Part shown: one piece after another, positions 1 to 7,315 of the stretch | Numbering within the stretch: the stretch's first letter is position 1 | How the letters are laid out: each line of letters starts with the position of its first letter | Assembly (NCBI GenBank): GCA_947038745.1 | Contig: CAMQXE010000021.1 | Span: forward strand, 1-10,736 | Source: an uncultured Propionibacteriaceae bacterium | GTDB taxonomy: Bacteria; Actinomycetota; Actinomycetes; Propionibacteriales; Propionibacteriaceae | DNA length: 10,736 nucleotides | Direction: 5' to 3' | Notes under the pieces: model-generated | Told to the model about the DNA's origin: nothing | The model's input: only the letters and a program-made list of their open reading frames with translations | Database searches by the model: none | Translations under genes and position numbers: made by a program

Positions 1-966
1 GGCCGCGTTGGTTCGCCCAAGCGTCGCGAAATCGGTCACGGTGCGCTCGCCGAGCGGGCACTTATCCCTGTGCTCCCGAGCAAGGAAGAGTTCCCCTATG
101 CCATTCGTCAGGTGTCAGAAGCACTTGGCTCTAACGGTTCGACCTCGATGGGTTCAGTCTGCGCCTCGACGCTGGCTCTGCTTAACGCTGGTGTGCCGTT
201 GAAAGCTCCGGTTGCTGGTATCGCCATGGGCCTGATGTCAGAAGAGGTCGACGGCACCATGCACTACGTCGCGCTCACCGATATCCTTGGCGCAGAAGAT
301 GCCCTTGGTGACATGGACTTCAAGGTTGCTGGTACTCGTGCCTACGTGACTGCGCTTCAGCTCGACACCAAGCTCGACGGTATCCCCGCCGATGTCTTGG
401 CTAAGGCTCTGCTACAGGCCCGCGACGCTCGTCACACGATCCTCGACGTGATGGAAGAGGCTATTGACGCTCCTGACGAGATGAGCCCATACGCTCCTCG
501 GATCATCACGATGAAGGTCCCCGTGGATAAGATCGGTGAGGTCATTGGGCCTAAGGGCAAGATGATCAACCAGATCCAGGACGAGACTGGTGCTCAGATC
601 ACGATCGAAGATGATGGCACGATCTACATCGCTGCTGAGGCTGGCGAGGCTGGAGAAGCCGCTCGTACCATGATCAACGGTATTGCGAACCCCACAATGC
701 CGGAGAAGGGCGAGCGTTACCTCGGTACCGTCGTCAAGCTCACGACATTTGGTGCGTTTGTGTCGTTGCTCCCGGGTAAGGACGGCCTCCTCCACATCTC
801 CAAGCTCAAGGCTCTCGCTGGCGGCAAGCGTGTGGAAAATGTTGAGGATGTTCTTTCGGTCGGTCAGAAGCTGCAGGTCGAGATCTCCGAGATTGATGAT
901 CGCGGCAAGCTGTCGCTCATCCCGGTGACCGAGGATGCAGCTACTGAGTCGGGGACCAAGGAGTAA
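1..966 (+). CDS. pnp: Polyribonucleotide nucleotidyltransferase (PNPase), C-terminal part, 5' end outside window
   Basis: PNPase degrades RNA 3'-to-5' by phosphorolysis, releasing nucleoside diphosphates, as a cytoplasmic trimer. The visible 321 residues are in frame from base 1, with no start seen. They begin inside the second RNase PH core (a [15 protein letters not shown] stretch at residues 4-14) and keep the active-site signature GDMDFKVAG (about residues 103-111) with its catalytic aspartates. A KH domain follows (from about residue 168, GPKG loop at 183-186), then an S1 RNA-binding domain (about 237-307) ending in the GKLSL motif. Family proteins are roughly 700-780 residues, so well over half of the gene lies upstream. 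The last two codons before the stop double as the ribosome-binding site of the next gene, implying one transcript. No truncation or frameshift is visible. Identification is certain. Confidence 0.98.
   Translation, partial: GRVGSPKRREIGHGALAERALIPVLPSKEEFPYAIRQVSEALGSNGSTSMGSVCASTLALLNAGVPLKAPVAGIAMGLMSEEVDGTMHYVALTDILGAEDALGDMDFKVAGTRAYVTALQLDTKLDGIPADVLAKALLQARDARHTILDVMEEAIDAPDEMSPYAPRIITMKVPVDKIGEVIGPKGKMINQIQDETGAQITIEDDGTIYIAAEAGEAGEAARTMINGIANPTMPEKGERYLGTVVKLTTFGAFVSLLPGKDGLLHISKLKALAGGKRVENVEDVLSVGQKLQVEISEIDDRGKLSLIPVTEDAATESGTKE
958..963 (+). promoter_or_regulatory. Shine-Dalgarno site inside the last pnp codons
   Basis: The hexamer aaggag is formed by the final Lys and Glu codons of pnp, just before its stop. 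It lies 8 bases upstream of the TTG at 972, an ordinary spacing, and this decides the non-ATG start of the M16 peptidase. It suggests translational coupling between the two genes. Confidence 0.75.
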
Positions 967-971
967 ATCCT

Positions 972-2297
972 TTGGCGACATCTCGTCAGCGGACCGCTCG
1001 GCCGCACCTAGGAGGCGCTGTTCAGCGCACGGTGCTGCCGAGCGGTCTCCGCGTTGTTACAGAAACTATGCCCGGGAGCCAGACGCTCTCGATCGGAGCC
1101 TTTATCAATGTCGGCTCGCGTGATGAGTCTGCGGAATTTGCAGGCTCGGCGCACTTCTTGGAACATGTGCTGTTCAAGGGGACGAAGAAGCGGACAGCGA
1201 CACAGATCTCGCGGACCTTTGATGCCATCGGCGGCGATGCAAACGCCTACACCGCCAAGGAGCACACCTGTTTCTATGCCAAGGTGCTCGATAGTGATGC
1301 GCAAGTAGCTGTCGATACATTGCTCGATATGCTGGCGCATTCGCTCATCACGGAGTCAGATTTTGAGCAAGAACGTCACGTTATCCTTGATGAGATCTCG
1401 ATGCATGGAGATGATCCGTTAGAGCAGGCTTATGGCCTGGTTGCGACGTCTATCTTTGCGGGAAACCCCTTGTCGCGGGAAGTTATTGGAAGTAAATCTT
1501 CGATTCGTTCGCTATCTCGCGATGAGGTTTACAAGTTCTGGAAGAAGCACTATCGGACGTCCAATATCGTCGTTTCTGCTGCTGGTGCAGTCGATCATGC
1601 CTGGCTTGTCGAGCAGCTATCGGGGTGGAAGGGCGCGGATCGCGATATGTCGCGTAAAACGGCTGTTCTTGCTCCGATCAAGGCATCTCTGGCAACTAGA
1701 TCGAAGCCCGAGATGGAGCAGTGCAACTGTGTTTTGTCGTTCCGAGGTTTGCCTCGGTTTGATGATCGTCGGTTTGCCTCTGATTTATTAGCGCTGATTC
1801 TTGGTGGCGGGATGTCGAGCCGCTTGTTCACTCAGGTTCGCGAAAACCGCGGCCTGGCCTATCACATCGACGCAGCGACTAGCGCTTATGGGGATGCCGG
1901 GCAGTTCATCATTGAATGGATGAGCGGGCCAACTGTTGTCCCGGAGATTATGGCTCTCGTGAATGCGGAAATCGTCGATATCGTGACCAACGGCGTGACG
2001 GCCGAGGAACTAGCCCGAGCTAAAGGACAGATGCGTGGGGGAACCCTGATCGCCTTTGAATCTCCAGATACCCGCATGATGCGCTTAGGCAAAGCTGAGC
2101 TTTTCGGCGATGAACGGACGATGAATGAGATCTTGGATGCTTTCGCTGCTACCACAGCAGAGCAGGTTCAAGCCATCGCTGCAGATATTTTGACGCAGCC
2201 GCCCACGATGGCAATCGTGGGCGCTAAGTGCGATCGTGGCCCGATCGAGCGCCTTGTCAATGCCTGGGCTAAGACGCCTGCCTTCTTGAGTGTTTGA
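972..2297 (+). CDS. M16-family zinc metallopeptidase (processing-peptidase-like)
   Basis: This is a 441-residue protease of the pitrilysin/mitochondrial-processing-peptidase family. The inverted zinc motif HFLEH is at residues 61-65 (ligands H61 and H65, catalytic E64), and the third ligand is E141 in the ERHVILDEI stretch, 76 residues after H65, the usual spacing. The second half carries the glycine-rich GGGMSSRLF segment (about 278-286) and RENRGLAY (290-297), matching the Arg/Tyr substrate-binding motif of the inactive-fold half. The TTG start is chosen because a good Shine-Dalgarno site lies 8 bases upstream and the N-terminal residues before VLPSGLRVVTE are short, as in relatives. It lies 5 bases after pnp, an order conserved in many actinobacteria (for example mycobacterial gpsI-pepR). 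There is no signal peptide, so it is probably cytoplasmic. The physiological substrate is not known from the sequence. Confidence 0.93.
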   Translation: MATSRQRTARPHLGGAVQRTVLPSGLRVVTETMPGSQTLSIGAFINVGSRDESAEFAGSAHFLEHVLFKGTKKRTATQISRTFDAIGGDANAYTAKEHTCFYAKVLDSDAQVAVDTLLDMLAHSLITESDFEQERHVILDEISMHGDDPLEQAYGLVATSIFAGNPLSREVIGSKSSIRSLSRDEVYKFWKKHYRTSNIVVSAAGAVDHAWLVEQLSGWKGADRDMSRKTAVLAPIKASLATRSKPEMEQCNCVLSFRGLPRFDDRRFASDLLALILGGGMSSRLFTQVRENRGLAYHIDAATSAYGDAGQFIIEWMSGPTVVPEIMALVNAEIVDIVTNGVTAEELARAKGQMRGGTLIAFESPDTRMMRLGKAELFGDERTMNEILDAFAATTAEQVQAIAADILTQPPTMAIVGAKCDRGPIERLVNAWAKTPAFLSV

Positions 2298-2305
2298 CTA
2301 ATCTC

Positions 2306-2340
2306 CCGGTTTAGCTCTCCCCAAGGGAGAGCTAAACCGG
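2306..2340. terminator. Hairpin terminator between convergent genes
   Basis: A perfect 16-bp stem (2306-2321 with 2325-2340, arm ccggtttagctctccc) closes a 3-base loop, 8 bases after the M16 peptidase stop and 8 bases before the end of the convergent GNAT gene. T tracts on either side are short, so it may act as a terminator for both strands, as a 3'-end stabiliser, or both. Its position between two converging genes supports termination. Confidence 0.75.
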
Positions 2341-2348
2341 TTCTAGGC

Positions 2349-2891
2349 TTAAATCTGGGTGATGAGGCGCAGTTGGCGTAGATGCAGCGGCTCATCATCA
2401 AGCTCACGGAATGCTCCGTCAGCGACGAACCCAGCTTCAACAAGGAACGTCCGTAGCGGGTCATTGGTGGTATCGAGCCAGGTCGTACAGTGCGAGAATC
2501 CATCAGCGCGCAAAGTATCGACACAGGCATGGAGTAGCCGCGAGCCATGCCCTTGGCGCCGGTAAGACTGCCCGATAGTGAACTCAGCAATGATGCCAGA
2601 GCTGGCATCAGCATCTTCATCGTCAGAAGGTCCGGTTACGCCGTAGCCAACTATCTGGGGCTGATCTTGCCCTTCCACTGCTTGGGTAGCGACCAGAACG
2701 CGCATCGTGGCAAGTGGAGGGCGGGTGATGGCAAATTGCCATCGGGTAATGACATCCTCCATCAAGTCGGTGCCAAGCAGAGCATGAGCCTGCTCGCCAA
2801 GTTGCTCAGTGGCCGCGGCAATTTGTAGAACAGCAATACGCGCAGCATCACGAGGGAGGGCAAGTCGTACAGAGGGTGCAGAAGTCGTCAC
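2349..2891 (-). CDS. GNAT-family N-acetyltransferase
   Basis: This 180-residue protein has the GCN5-related acetyltransferase fold. The acetyl-CoA pyrophosphate-binding motif A is clear: strand AEFTI at about 102-106, followed by RRQGHGSRLL (111-120), which fits the R-x-x-G-x-G rule. After it come the motif B-like stretch TTWLDTTNDPLRTFLVEAGF (136-155) and a short C-terminal strand. The N-terminal region (about 1-70) is helical and probably forms the substrate-recognition part; the acceptor (small amine, peptide or protein) cannot be read from the sequence. The GTG start lacks a Shine-Dalgarno site but has TAGTCT exactly at -12 to -7, so the mRNA is probably leaderless. It is monocistronic, convergent with the M16 peptidase and divergent from RNase J. 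A role with its neighbours is not implied beyond shared promoter DNA. Confidence 0.88.
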   Translation of the reverse strand: MTTSAPSVRLALPRDAARIAVLQIAAATEQLGEQAHALLGTDLMEDVITRWQFAITRPPLATMRVLVATQAVEGQDQPQIVGYGVTGPSDDEDADASSGIIAEFTIGQSYRRQGHGSRLLHACVDTLRADGFSHCTTWLDTTNDPLRTFLVEAGFVADGAFRELDDEPLHLRQLRLITQI

Positions 2892-2896
2892 TGGAC

Positions 2897-2903
2897 TAGA
2901 CTA
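2897..2903. promoter_or_regulatory. Overlapping divergent -10 elements (GNAT gene / RNase J)
   Basis: The 7-bp block TAGACTA supplies TAGACT (2897-2902) on the plus strand and TAGTCT (2903-2898) on the minus strand; both fit TAnnnT. Counting 7 bases on, the predicted starts are about 2909 (+), 3 bases before the RNase J ATG, and 2891 (-), the first base of the GNAT GTG. No strong -35 is evident on either side, although a TTGA-containing stretch near 2919-2925 could serve the minus promoter. The call rests on position and consensus only. Confidence 0.5.
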
Positions 2904-2911
2904 GACGTAAC

Positions 2912-4597
2912 ATGACAGATTCAACACTGGTAAAGCCCCCGACGTTGGCAGAGCATACGCTCCGCATTACGCCGCATGGTGGCCACGGCGACGTTGGTCG
3001 CAACATGAGTTCGCTTGAAATTGACGGGCGGCTCCTCCTTATCGACTGTGGTGTGCTCTTTCCTGATGAGTTACATCCCGGCGTCGATTTGATCTTGCCA
3101 GGTCTTGATTCGCTGCGGTCCCGTCTTGATGACGTGGACGGCCTGATCTTGACCCACGGACACGAGGATCACATCGGTGCCGTCCCTTATCTACTTCGGA
3201 TGAGGCCTGATATCGCGCTCTACGGGTCATCCCTGACCTTGGCATTACTTCGTGAAAAGCTCAAAGAGCATCGTCTGCCGCCGACGCAATTCAATGTTGT
3301 CGAGGATGGCGGGCGCCGTCAGATCGGGGCCTTCGATGTTAGCTTCATCGCAGTAAATCACTCCATCCCTGATGCGATGGCAGTTTTTGTCCGTACTGCT
3401 GGTGGAACGGTCCTTCACACCGGTGACTTCAAGATGGATCAGACCCCGCTAGATCACCGAATCACTGATCTGCGCGCTTTTGCCCGCTGTGGTGAAGAGG
3501 GCGTCGATGTGCTTATGGCGGACTCCACAAATGCTGAGGTAGGGGGATTTACGACCCCAGAACTCGACATTGAGCCAGCTCTTGAGCGGGTATTCGCCAG
3601 TAGCCAAAGCAAGCTCATCGTGGCCTGTTTCAGTTCGCATGTTCACCGAGTACAGCAGGTGCTTAATCTGGCGCAGCGCTACGGCCGCAAGGTTGCCTAT
3701 GTGGGTCGTTCCATGATGCGCAATATGGGTGTTGCTCGTGATCTTGGTTACCTAAAGGTTCCTGGCGATGTACTCATCAGCATCAACGATATTGAGAAGT
3801 ATCGCGATGATGAGGTCGTTATCATCTGCACTGGATCTCAGGGCGAGCCGATGGCTGCACTATCGCGCATTGCTAATAGTGATCACCCGGTAATCACCAT
3901 TGGTTCGGGGGATACTGTTCTGCTGGCTTCATCTCTGATTCCCGGTAACGAGAACTCCGTATCGCGGGTGATCAATGGGTTATCGCGGCTGGGCGCACGC
4001 GTGGTTCATAAGGGAGTTGCGTTAGTGCATACCTCCGGGCATGCTTCCGCTGGCGAGTTGCTATACGTCTACAACATTCTCAAACCAAAAAATGCACTTC
4101 CTGTGCATGGTGAGGTTCGTCATCTGATGGCGAATGCAGCTATTGCATTGAAGACGGGCATGCCCAGAGAGAATGCCGTTGTTGCTGAAGATGGTGTGGT
4201 CTGCGATCTTATCGACGGGCGGCTGCGGCCGGTGGGGCGTATTGACGCGAGCTACATCTTCGTTGATGGCACTACGGTTGGCGATATCTCCGAAGCGGAG
4301 CTTACTGATCGTAAGATTCTTGGCGAGGAAGGTTTCATCTCAGTCATTACCGTGGTTAATCTAGCTGAACGTTCTATCGTGCGGGGGCCAGATATTTTGG
4401 CTCGCGGCTTCTTCGATGACGATACGGTATTTGATACGGTTCGCGATGAGTTGCAAGCCGCTGTGCTGGAGCAGTTGCAGCATGGTTCTACCCATAGCCA
4501 TGAGTTGCAGCAATTGACCCGTAGGATCGTGGGACGGTGGGTTAGCCGCACCTATCGTCGACGCCCGATGATCGTGCCGATCGTCGTGACAACCTAG
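2912..4597 (+). CDS. rnj: Ribonuclease J (metallo-beta-lactamase/beta-CASP RNase)
   Basis: This is a 561-residue, full-length RNase J, a zinc-dependent enzyme with endonuclease and 5'-to-3' exonuclease activity in rRNA maturation and mRNA decay. Metallo-beta-lactamase motifs are in order: motif II HGHEDH (82-87), NHSIPD (149-154, H150) and HTGDFKMD (169-176, D172). The beta-CASP insert follows with DSTNAE (204-209), CTGSQGEP (306-313), HTSGHAS (373-379) and PVHGE (397-401, H399). The C-terminal region from about 440 is the small alpha/beta domain used for dimer contacts. The start is the ATG just downstream of the divergent -10 region; no convincing Shine-Dalgarno site precedes it, and the predicted leader is only about 3 bases. 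It is monocistronic here. Its close placement between pnp and rnc groups three RNases in one region. Confidence 0.97.
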   Translation: MTDSTLVKPPTLAEHTLRITPHGGHGDVGRNMSSLEIDGRLLLIDCGVLFPDELHPGVDLILPGLDSLRSRLDDVDGLILTHGHEDHIGAVPYLLRMRPDIALYGSSLTLALLREKLKEHRLPPTQFNVVEDGGRRQIGAFDVSFIAVNHSIPDAMAVFVRTAGGTVLHTGDFKMDQTPLDHRITDLRAFARCGEEGVDVLMADSTNAEVGGFTTPELDIEPALERVFASSQSKLIVACFSSHVHRVQQVLNLAQRYGRKVAYVGRSMMRNMGVARDLGYLKVPGDVLISINDIEKYRDDEVVIICTGSQGEPMAALSRIANSDHPVITIGSGDTVLLASSLIPGNENSVSRVINGLSRLGARVVHKGVALVHTSGHASAGELLYVYNILKPKNALPVHGEVRHLMANAAIALKTGMPRENAVVAEDGVVCDLIDGRLRPVGRIDASYIFVDGTTVGDISEAELTDRKILGEEGFISVITVVNLAERSIVRGPDILARGFFDDDTVFDTVRDELQAAVLEQLQHGSTHSHELQQLTRRIVGRWVSRTYRRRPMIVPIVVTT

Positions 4598-4602
4598 CGG
4601 AT

Positions 4603-4631
4603 TTCCGTTAGACGCAGGATTCGGGTAAGCT
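4603..4631 (+). promoter_or_regulatory. Tentative rpmB promoter
   Basis: TAAGCT (4626-4631) fits TAnnnT and would place a start near 4638, giving a leader of about 64 bases that contains the hairpin at 4656-4679. The -35 at 17-bp spacing (ttccgt) is poor, so the call rests on the -10 and on the need for a promoter between the RNase J stop and rpmB. Confidence 0.3.
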
Positions 4632-4655
4632 ATCCCAGTCCCCAAAAGTGGAGAT

Positions 4656-4679
4656 CATCCAATGCGCTTTCATTGGATG
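4656..4679 (+). promoter_or_regulatory. Hairpin in the rpmB 5' leader
   Basis: A perfect 9-bp inverted repeat, catccaatg (4656-4664) and cattggatg (4671-4679), encloses the 6-base loop cgcttt. It ends 10 bases before the rpmB Shine-Dalgarno site (4690-4694). It has no T tract, so it is not a simple terminator. It could be an RNA leader element sensing ribosomal protein or an operator for a dimeric repressor; the sequence alone does not decide. Confidence 0.4.
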
Positions 4680-4701
4680 TGCGAGTACGAGGAGAACTAC
4701 C

Positions 4702-4887
4702 GTGGCTGCCGTTTGTGACATTTGCGCCAAGAGCCCGGGCTTCGGTCACAACAAGCCCTGGTCGAAGAAGAAGACCCTGCGTCGCTGGTCGCCGAACATT
4801 CAGCGTGTTCGCGCCGTTGTCGAGGGCACACCTAAGCGTGTGAACGTCTGCACTTCTTGCCTCAAGGCGGGTAAGGTCTCGCGCTAA
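4702..4887 (+). CDS. rpmB: Large ribosomal subunit protein bL28, zinc-binding form
   Basis: This is a 61-residue L28, a late-assembly protein of the 50S subunit near the E site. It begins MAAVCDICAKSPGFGHN and carries two Cys pairs, C5-x2-C8 and C50-x2-C53, the zinc-binding (C+) version. The basic KKKTLRRW stretch (22-29) and PNIQRVRAV (31-39) are family hallmarks. The GTG start is preferred over an in-frame GTG at 4648 because an AGGAG site (4690-4694) sits 7 bases upstream and the protein then starts like its relatives. It is a single gene with its own leader and terminator. It is not joined to a second ribosomal protein gene such as rpmG. Confidence 0.97.
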   Translation: MAAVCDICAKSPGFGHNKPWSKKKTLRRWSPNIQRVRAVVEGTPKRVNVCTSCLKAGKVSR

Positions 4888-4902
4888 GCGTAAAACTTTA
4901 TG

Positions 4903-4939
4903 CTGAGGGTCCAGAGTAATCTGGGCCCTCAGTTTTTTT
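4903..4939 (+). terminator. Rho-independent terminator after rpmB
   Basis: A 13-bp stem with one T-G wobble (4903-4915 with 4920-4932) closes the loop gtaa, a GNRA-type tetraloop in RNA, and is followed by seven Ts (4933-4939). It starts 15 bases after the rpmB stop. This is a textbook intrinsic terminator and separates rpmB from recG. Confidence 0.93.
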
Positions 4940-5005
4940 GTCGTTATGGTGGCATTGTCAAGGGCATGCAAAGCGTTAAAGGTACGTTTCGTCGGTGCTG
5001 CCCGG

Positions 5006-5011
5006 TAGTCT
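5006..5011 (+). promoter_or_regulatory. -10 element of a probably leaderless recG transcript
   Basis: TAGTCT, the same hexamer as the GNAT promoter, ends 7 bases before the recG ATG at 5019, so transcription would begin at or one base before the start codon. There is no Shine-Dalgarno site before this ATG. No good -35 is visible near 4983-4988. Confidence 0.45.
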
Positions 5012-5018
5012 CATCTTC

Positions 5019-7229
5019 ATGGCACGATGGCAGACTAGAACATTCGAGCAGTTGGAGAGCCCGCTCGCAGCCGACGATAAGCAGCTTGCGGCTTTTAGCG
5101 CCTTGGGTATTGAGACGATTGGAGATCTCCTTCGTCACGTTCCACGTCGCTATATTGCCGGTACTGAGTGCTCGGATCTACGCCATCTCGAAGAAGGCGA
5201 TGAAGTCGCAGTCATTGCGCGGGTGCGTGATATTCGTCGCAATGGTGTTGGTCCCAAAGCTCGCCTTGAGGTCATCCTCACTGACGGCACCGGTTCGCTC
5301 AGGCTGACGTTCTTTGGGCGTCCGCAGCTACTGGATTATTGGCAAAAATCCCTATCTATGTCAGATCGTGGCATCTTTGCTGGCAAAGTGGGTATGTTCA
5401 ACGGGCAGCCGCAACTAACGCACCCTGATTTCGTCATGATTAATAAAGATGGTGCGGTCGTGAGCACTGCCAATGCCAAAGATGAAACGCGACGACGCAA
5501 GATCGCCTTTGCTAACGCTGCTTCTGCTGATGGCCTGATCGGGATCTATCGGCAGTCGTCACGGCTACCAAGCTGGACTATTGCCCAATCAATAAAATCA
5601 GCGTTGGAGCTTTTGGACCCAGTAGAGGACTACCTGCCAGATTGGGTTCGGGCCAAAGCAGATGTCATCGGCCTAAATGAGGCTTTGCACCAGGTCCATC
5701 TTCCTGAAACCCGTGGCGAGGTGGAGGCCGGTATCGAGCGTCTAATTTTCGATGAGGCATTGGCAACCCAGCTTACGATGGCTAAGCGGCGTCAGGAATC
5801 AGCGCTGCATCAGGCCACGCCTCGGCCACGTTGCCAGGGGGGGATCTTGGCGGCTTTTGACGCATCCTTGCCTTTTGAACTCACTGCTGGTCAGCAGGAA
5901 GTGGGGGAGTCCATATTCGCTGATATAGCTAAGGACACGCCAATGCAACGCCTGCTTCAAGGTGAGGTGGGCAGCGGCAAGACAATTGTGGCGTTAAGAG
6001 CGATGCTCGCCGTTATTGATGCTGGTGGGCAGGCCGCCTTTTTGGCTCCTACTGAGGTTCTAGCTCGTCAGCATTTTGCGACGTTCACCCAGATGCTGGG
6101 AGAACTGGCACAAGCAGGCACTCTGGGCGCCCCAGAAGCAGCAACGCGAGTTGAACTTCTCACTGGCTCAATGCCAGGCGCACGTAAGCGTCAGACGCTG
6201 CTGGCGATGGCTGATGGAAGTGCAGGCATCATTGTCGGTACTCATGCTCTGATAGCTGATCGAACACAATTTTTAGACTTAGGTCTCGTTGTCGTCGATG
6301 AACAGCATCGTTTCGGCGTGGAGCAGCGTGCAGCGTTAGTAAACAAGGGGGTTACTCGCCCGCATGTGCTGGTGATGACGGCAACTCCGATTCCTCGCAC
6401 CGTAGCGATGACGGTCTTTGGAGACTTGGAAACTTCTACGCTGCGCGATGTTCCGCGTGGGCGCCAAGACGTCTCCACAACGGTCGTTGACGAGGCCCGT
6501 CAGCCAGCCTGGATGGTACGGGTTTGGGAACGGATACGTGAAGAGATAGCTGCGGGGCGGCAGGCCTTTATCGTTGCACCTGCTATTACACCGCAAGAAC
6601 ATACTGATCCAGATAAAACCGCTGGCCATAATGTGACCGAACTATTCGTATCGCTAGGCCAAGGAGAGTTAGCTGGGCTGAGGGTAGGTGTGTTGCACGG
6701 AAAACTTCCTGCGGAGGAAAAGGACGCCACAATGGCTACTTTTGCTCGCGGAGATTTGGATGTACTTATCGCCACGACAGTCATCGAAGTGGGCGTGGAT
6801 GTCCCTAACGCTTCGGTGATGGTAATCCTTGACGCAGATCGGTTTGGGATATCGCAGCTACATCAGCTACGAGGACGAATTGGGCGTGGTGGGCACCCTG
6901 GGGTATGTCTGCTGGTGACGCGTGCAGAGCCGGGCAGTAGTGCCAGAGAACGCCTTGCGGAGGTGGCTGCCACGCGCGATGGTTTCTGCTTGGCTGAGGT
7001 AGATCTAGCGCAGCGACGCGAAGGTGACGTTCTTGGAACAGCCCAGGCTGGCGGACGATCCTCGCTGAGACTGCTCAAGGTTATTGAACATGCCGATGTG
7101 ATTGAAGTTGCACATGCGATTGCGGCAGAAGCGATAGCACGCGATCCAGTGCTGTCCACACCTGGTTTTTGCGACATGATCACGATGACGGAGTCGTTAG
7201 CTGACGCGTCAGCTTTTGATGCTGACTAG
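5019..7229 (+). CDS. recG: ATP-dependent DNA helicase RecG
   Basis: RecG is a superfamily 2 translocase that remodels stalled forks and R- and D-loops and migrates Holliday junctions. The protein has 736 residues, within the family range. An N-terminal wedge/OB-fold region occupies about 1-150. The helicase core has motif I GEVGSGKT (315-322), motif Ia APTEVLARQH (343-352), motif II DEQH (427-430), motif III TATPIPR (454-460), a motif V-like TTVIEVGVDVPN (586-597) and motif VI QLRGRIGRG (616-624). The C-terminal translocation segment DLAQRREGDVLGTAQAG (662-678) replaces the RGPG more often seen in other phyla. The start is the ATG 7 bases after the -10; a GTG at 4995 would add 8 residues but lacks a ribosome-binding site. 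It is monocistronic between two terminators. Confidence 0.96.
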   Translation: MARWQTRTFEQLESPLAADDKQLAAFSALGIETIGDLLRHVPRRYIAGTECSDLRHLEEGDEVAVIARVRDIRRNGVGPKARLEVILTDGTGSLRLTFFGRPQLLDYWQKSLSMSDRGIFAGKVGMFNGQPQLTHPDFVMINKDGAVVSTANAKDETRRRKIAFANAASADGLIGIYRQSSRLPSWTIAQSIKSALELLDPVEDYLPDWVRAKADVIGLNEALHQVHLPETRGEVEAGIERLIFDEALATQLTMAKRRQESALHQATPRPRCQGGILAAFDASLPFELTAGQQEVGESIFADIAKDTPMQRLLQGEVGSGKTIVALRAMLAVIDAGGQAAFLAPTEVLARQHFATFTQMLGELAQAGTLGAPEAATRVELLTGSMPGARKRQTLLAMADGSAGIIVGTHALIADRTQFLDLGLVVVDEQHRFGVEQRAALVNKGVTRPHVLVMTATPIPRTVAMTVFGDLETSTLRDVPRGRQDVSTTVVDEARQPAWMVRVWERIREEIAAGRQAFIVAPAITPQEHTDPDKTAGHNVTELFVSLGQGELAGLRVGVLHGKLPAEEKDATMATFARGDLDVLIATTVIEVGVDVPNASVMVILDADRFGISQLHQLRGRIGRGGHPGVCLLVTRAEPGSSARERLAEVAATRDGFCLAEVDLAQRREGDVLGTAQAGGRSSLRLLKVIEHADVIEVAHAIAAEAIARDPVLSTPGFCDMITMTESLADASAFDAD
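7199..7226 (+). repeat. Palindrome and alternative hairpins over the recG 3' end
   Basis: agctgacgcgtcagct (7199-7214) is a perfect 16-bp palindrome followed by three more Ts. The middle arm gtcagc (7208-7213) can pair either with gctgac at 7200-7205 or with gctgac at 7221-7226, giving two mutually exclusive 6-bp hairpins just before the stop codon. The function is unknown and it may be chance. Confidence 0.5.
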
Positions 7230-7260
7230 AAGAGGCAGTTGCTGCAATGCAGATAGACAG

Positions 7261-7303
7261 CACGTGGGGCGCCTTGTGAAGGGCGCCCCACGTGTTATTT
7301 ATT
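7261..7303. terminator. Bidirectional terminator between recG and the PPOX-type gene
   Basis: A perfect 13-bp GC-rich stem (cacgtggggcgcc at 7261-7273 with 7282-7294) has an 8-base loop and is followed by the T-rich ttatttatt (7295-7303). It lies 31 bases after the recG stop and 13 bases before the end of the convergent gene. The plus-strand T tail makes it best suited to recG. Confidence 0.85.
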
Positions 7304-7315
7304 CCAAGGTTGCGG

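Noticed and set aside
412..981. 189-codon open frame on the minus strand over pnp
   Set aside because: It runs antisense to an unambiguous pnp frame, has low-complexity shadow composition and no recognisable motif or ribosome-binding site.
4648..4701. 18-residue N-terminal extension of L28 from a GTG at 4648
   Set aside because: The extension would translate through the leader hairpin and the ribosome-binding site; L28 proteins start at the MAAVCD position.
4361..4971. Minus-strand open frames over the RNase J end and rpmB
   Set aside because: They overlap RNase J, the rpmB leader, rpmB and its terminator on the opposite strand and match no family.
4995..5018. GTG start adding 8 residues to RecG
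   Set aside because: No ribosome-binding site precedes it, and the -10 at 5006-5011 would lie downstream of it.
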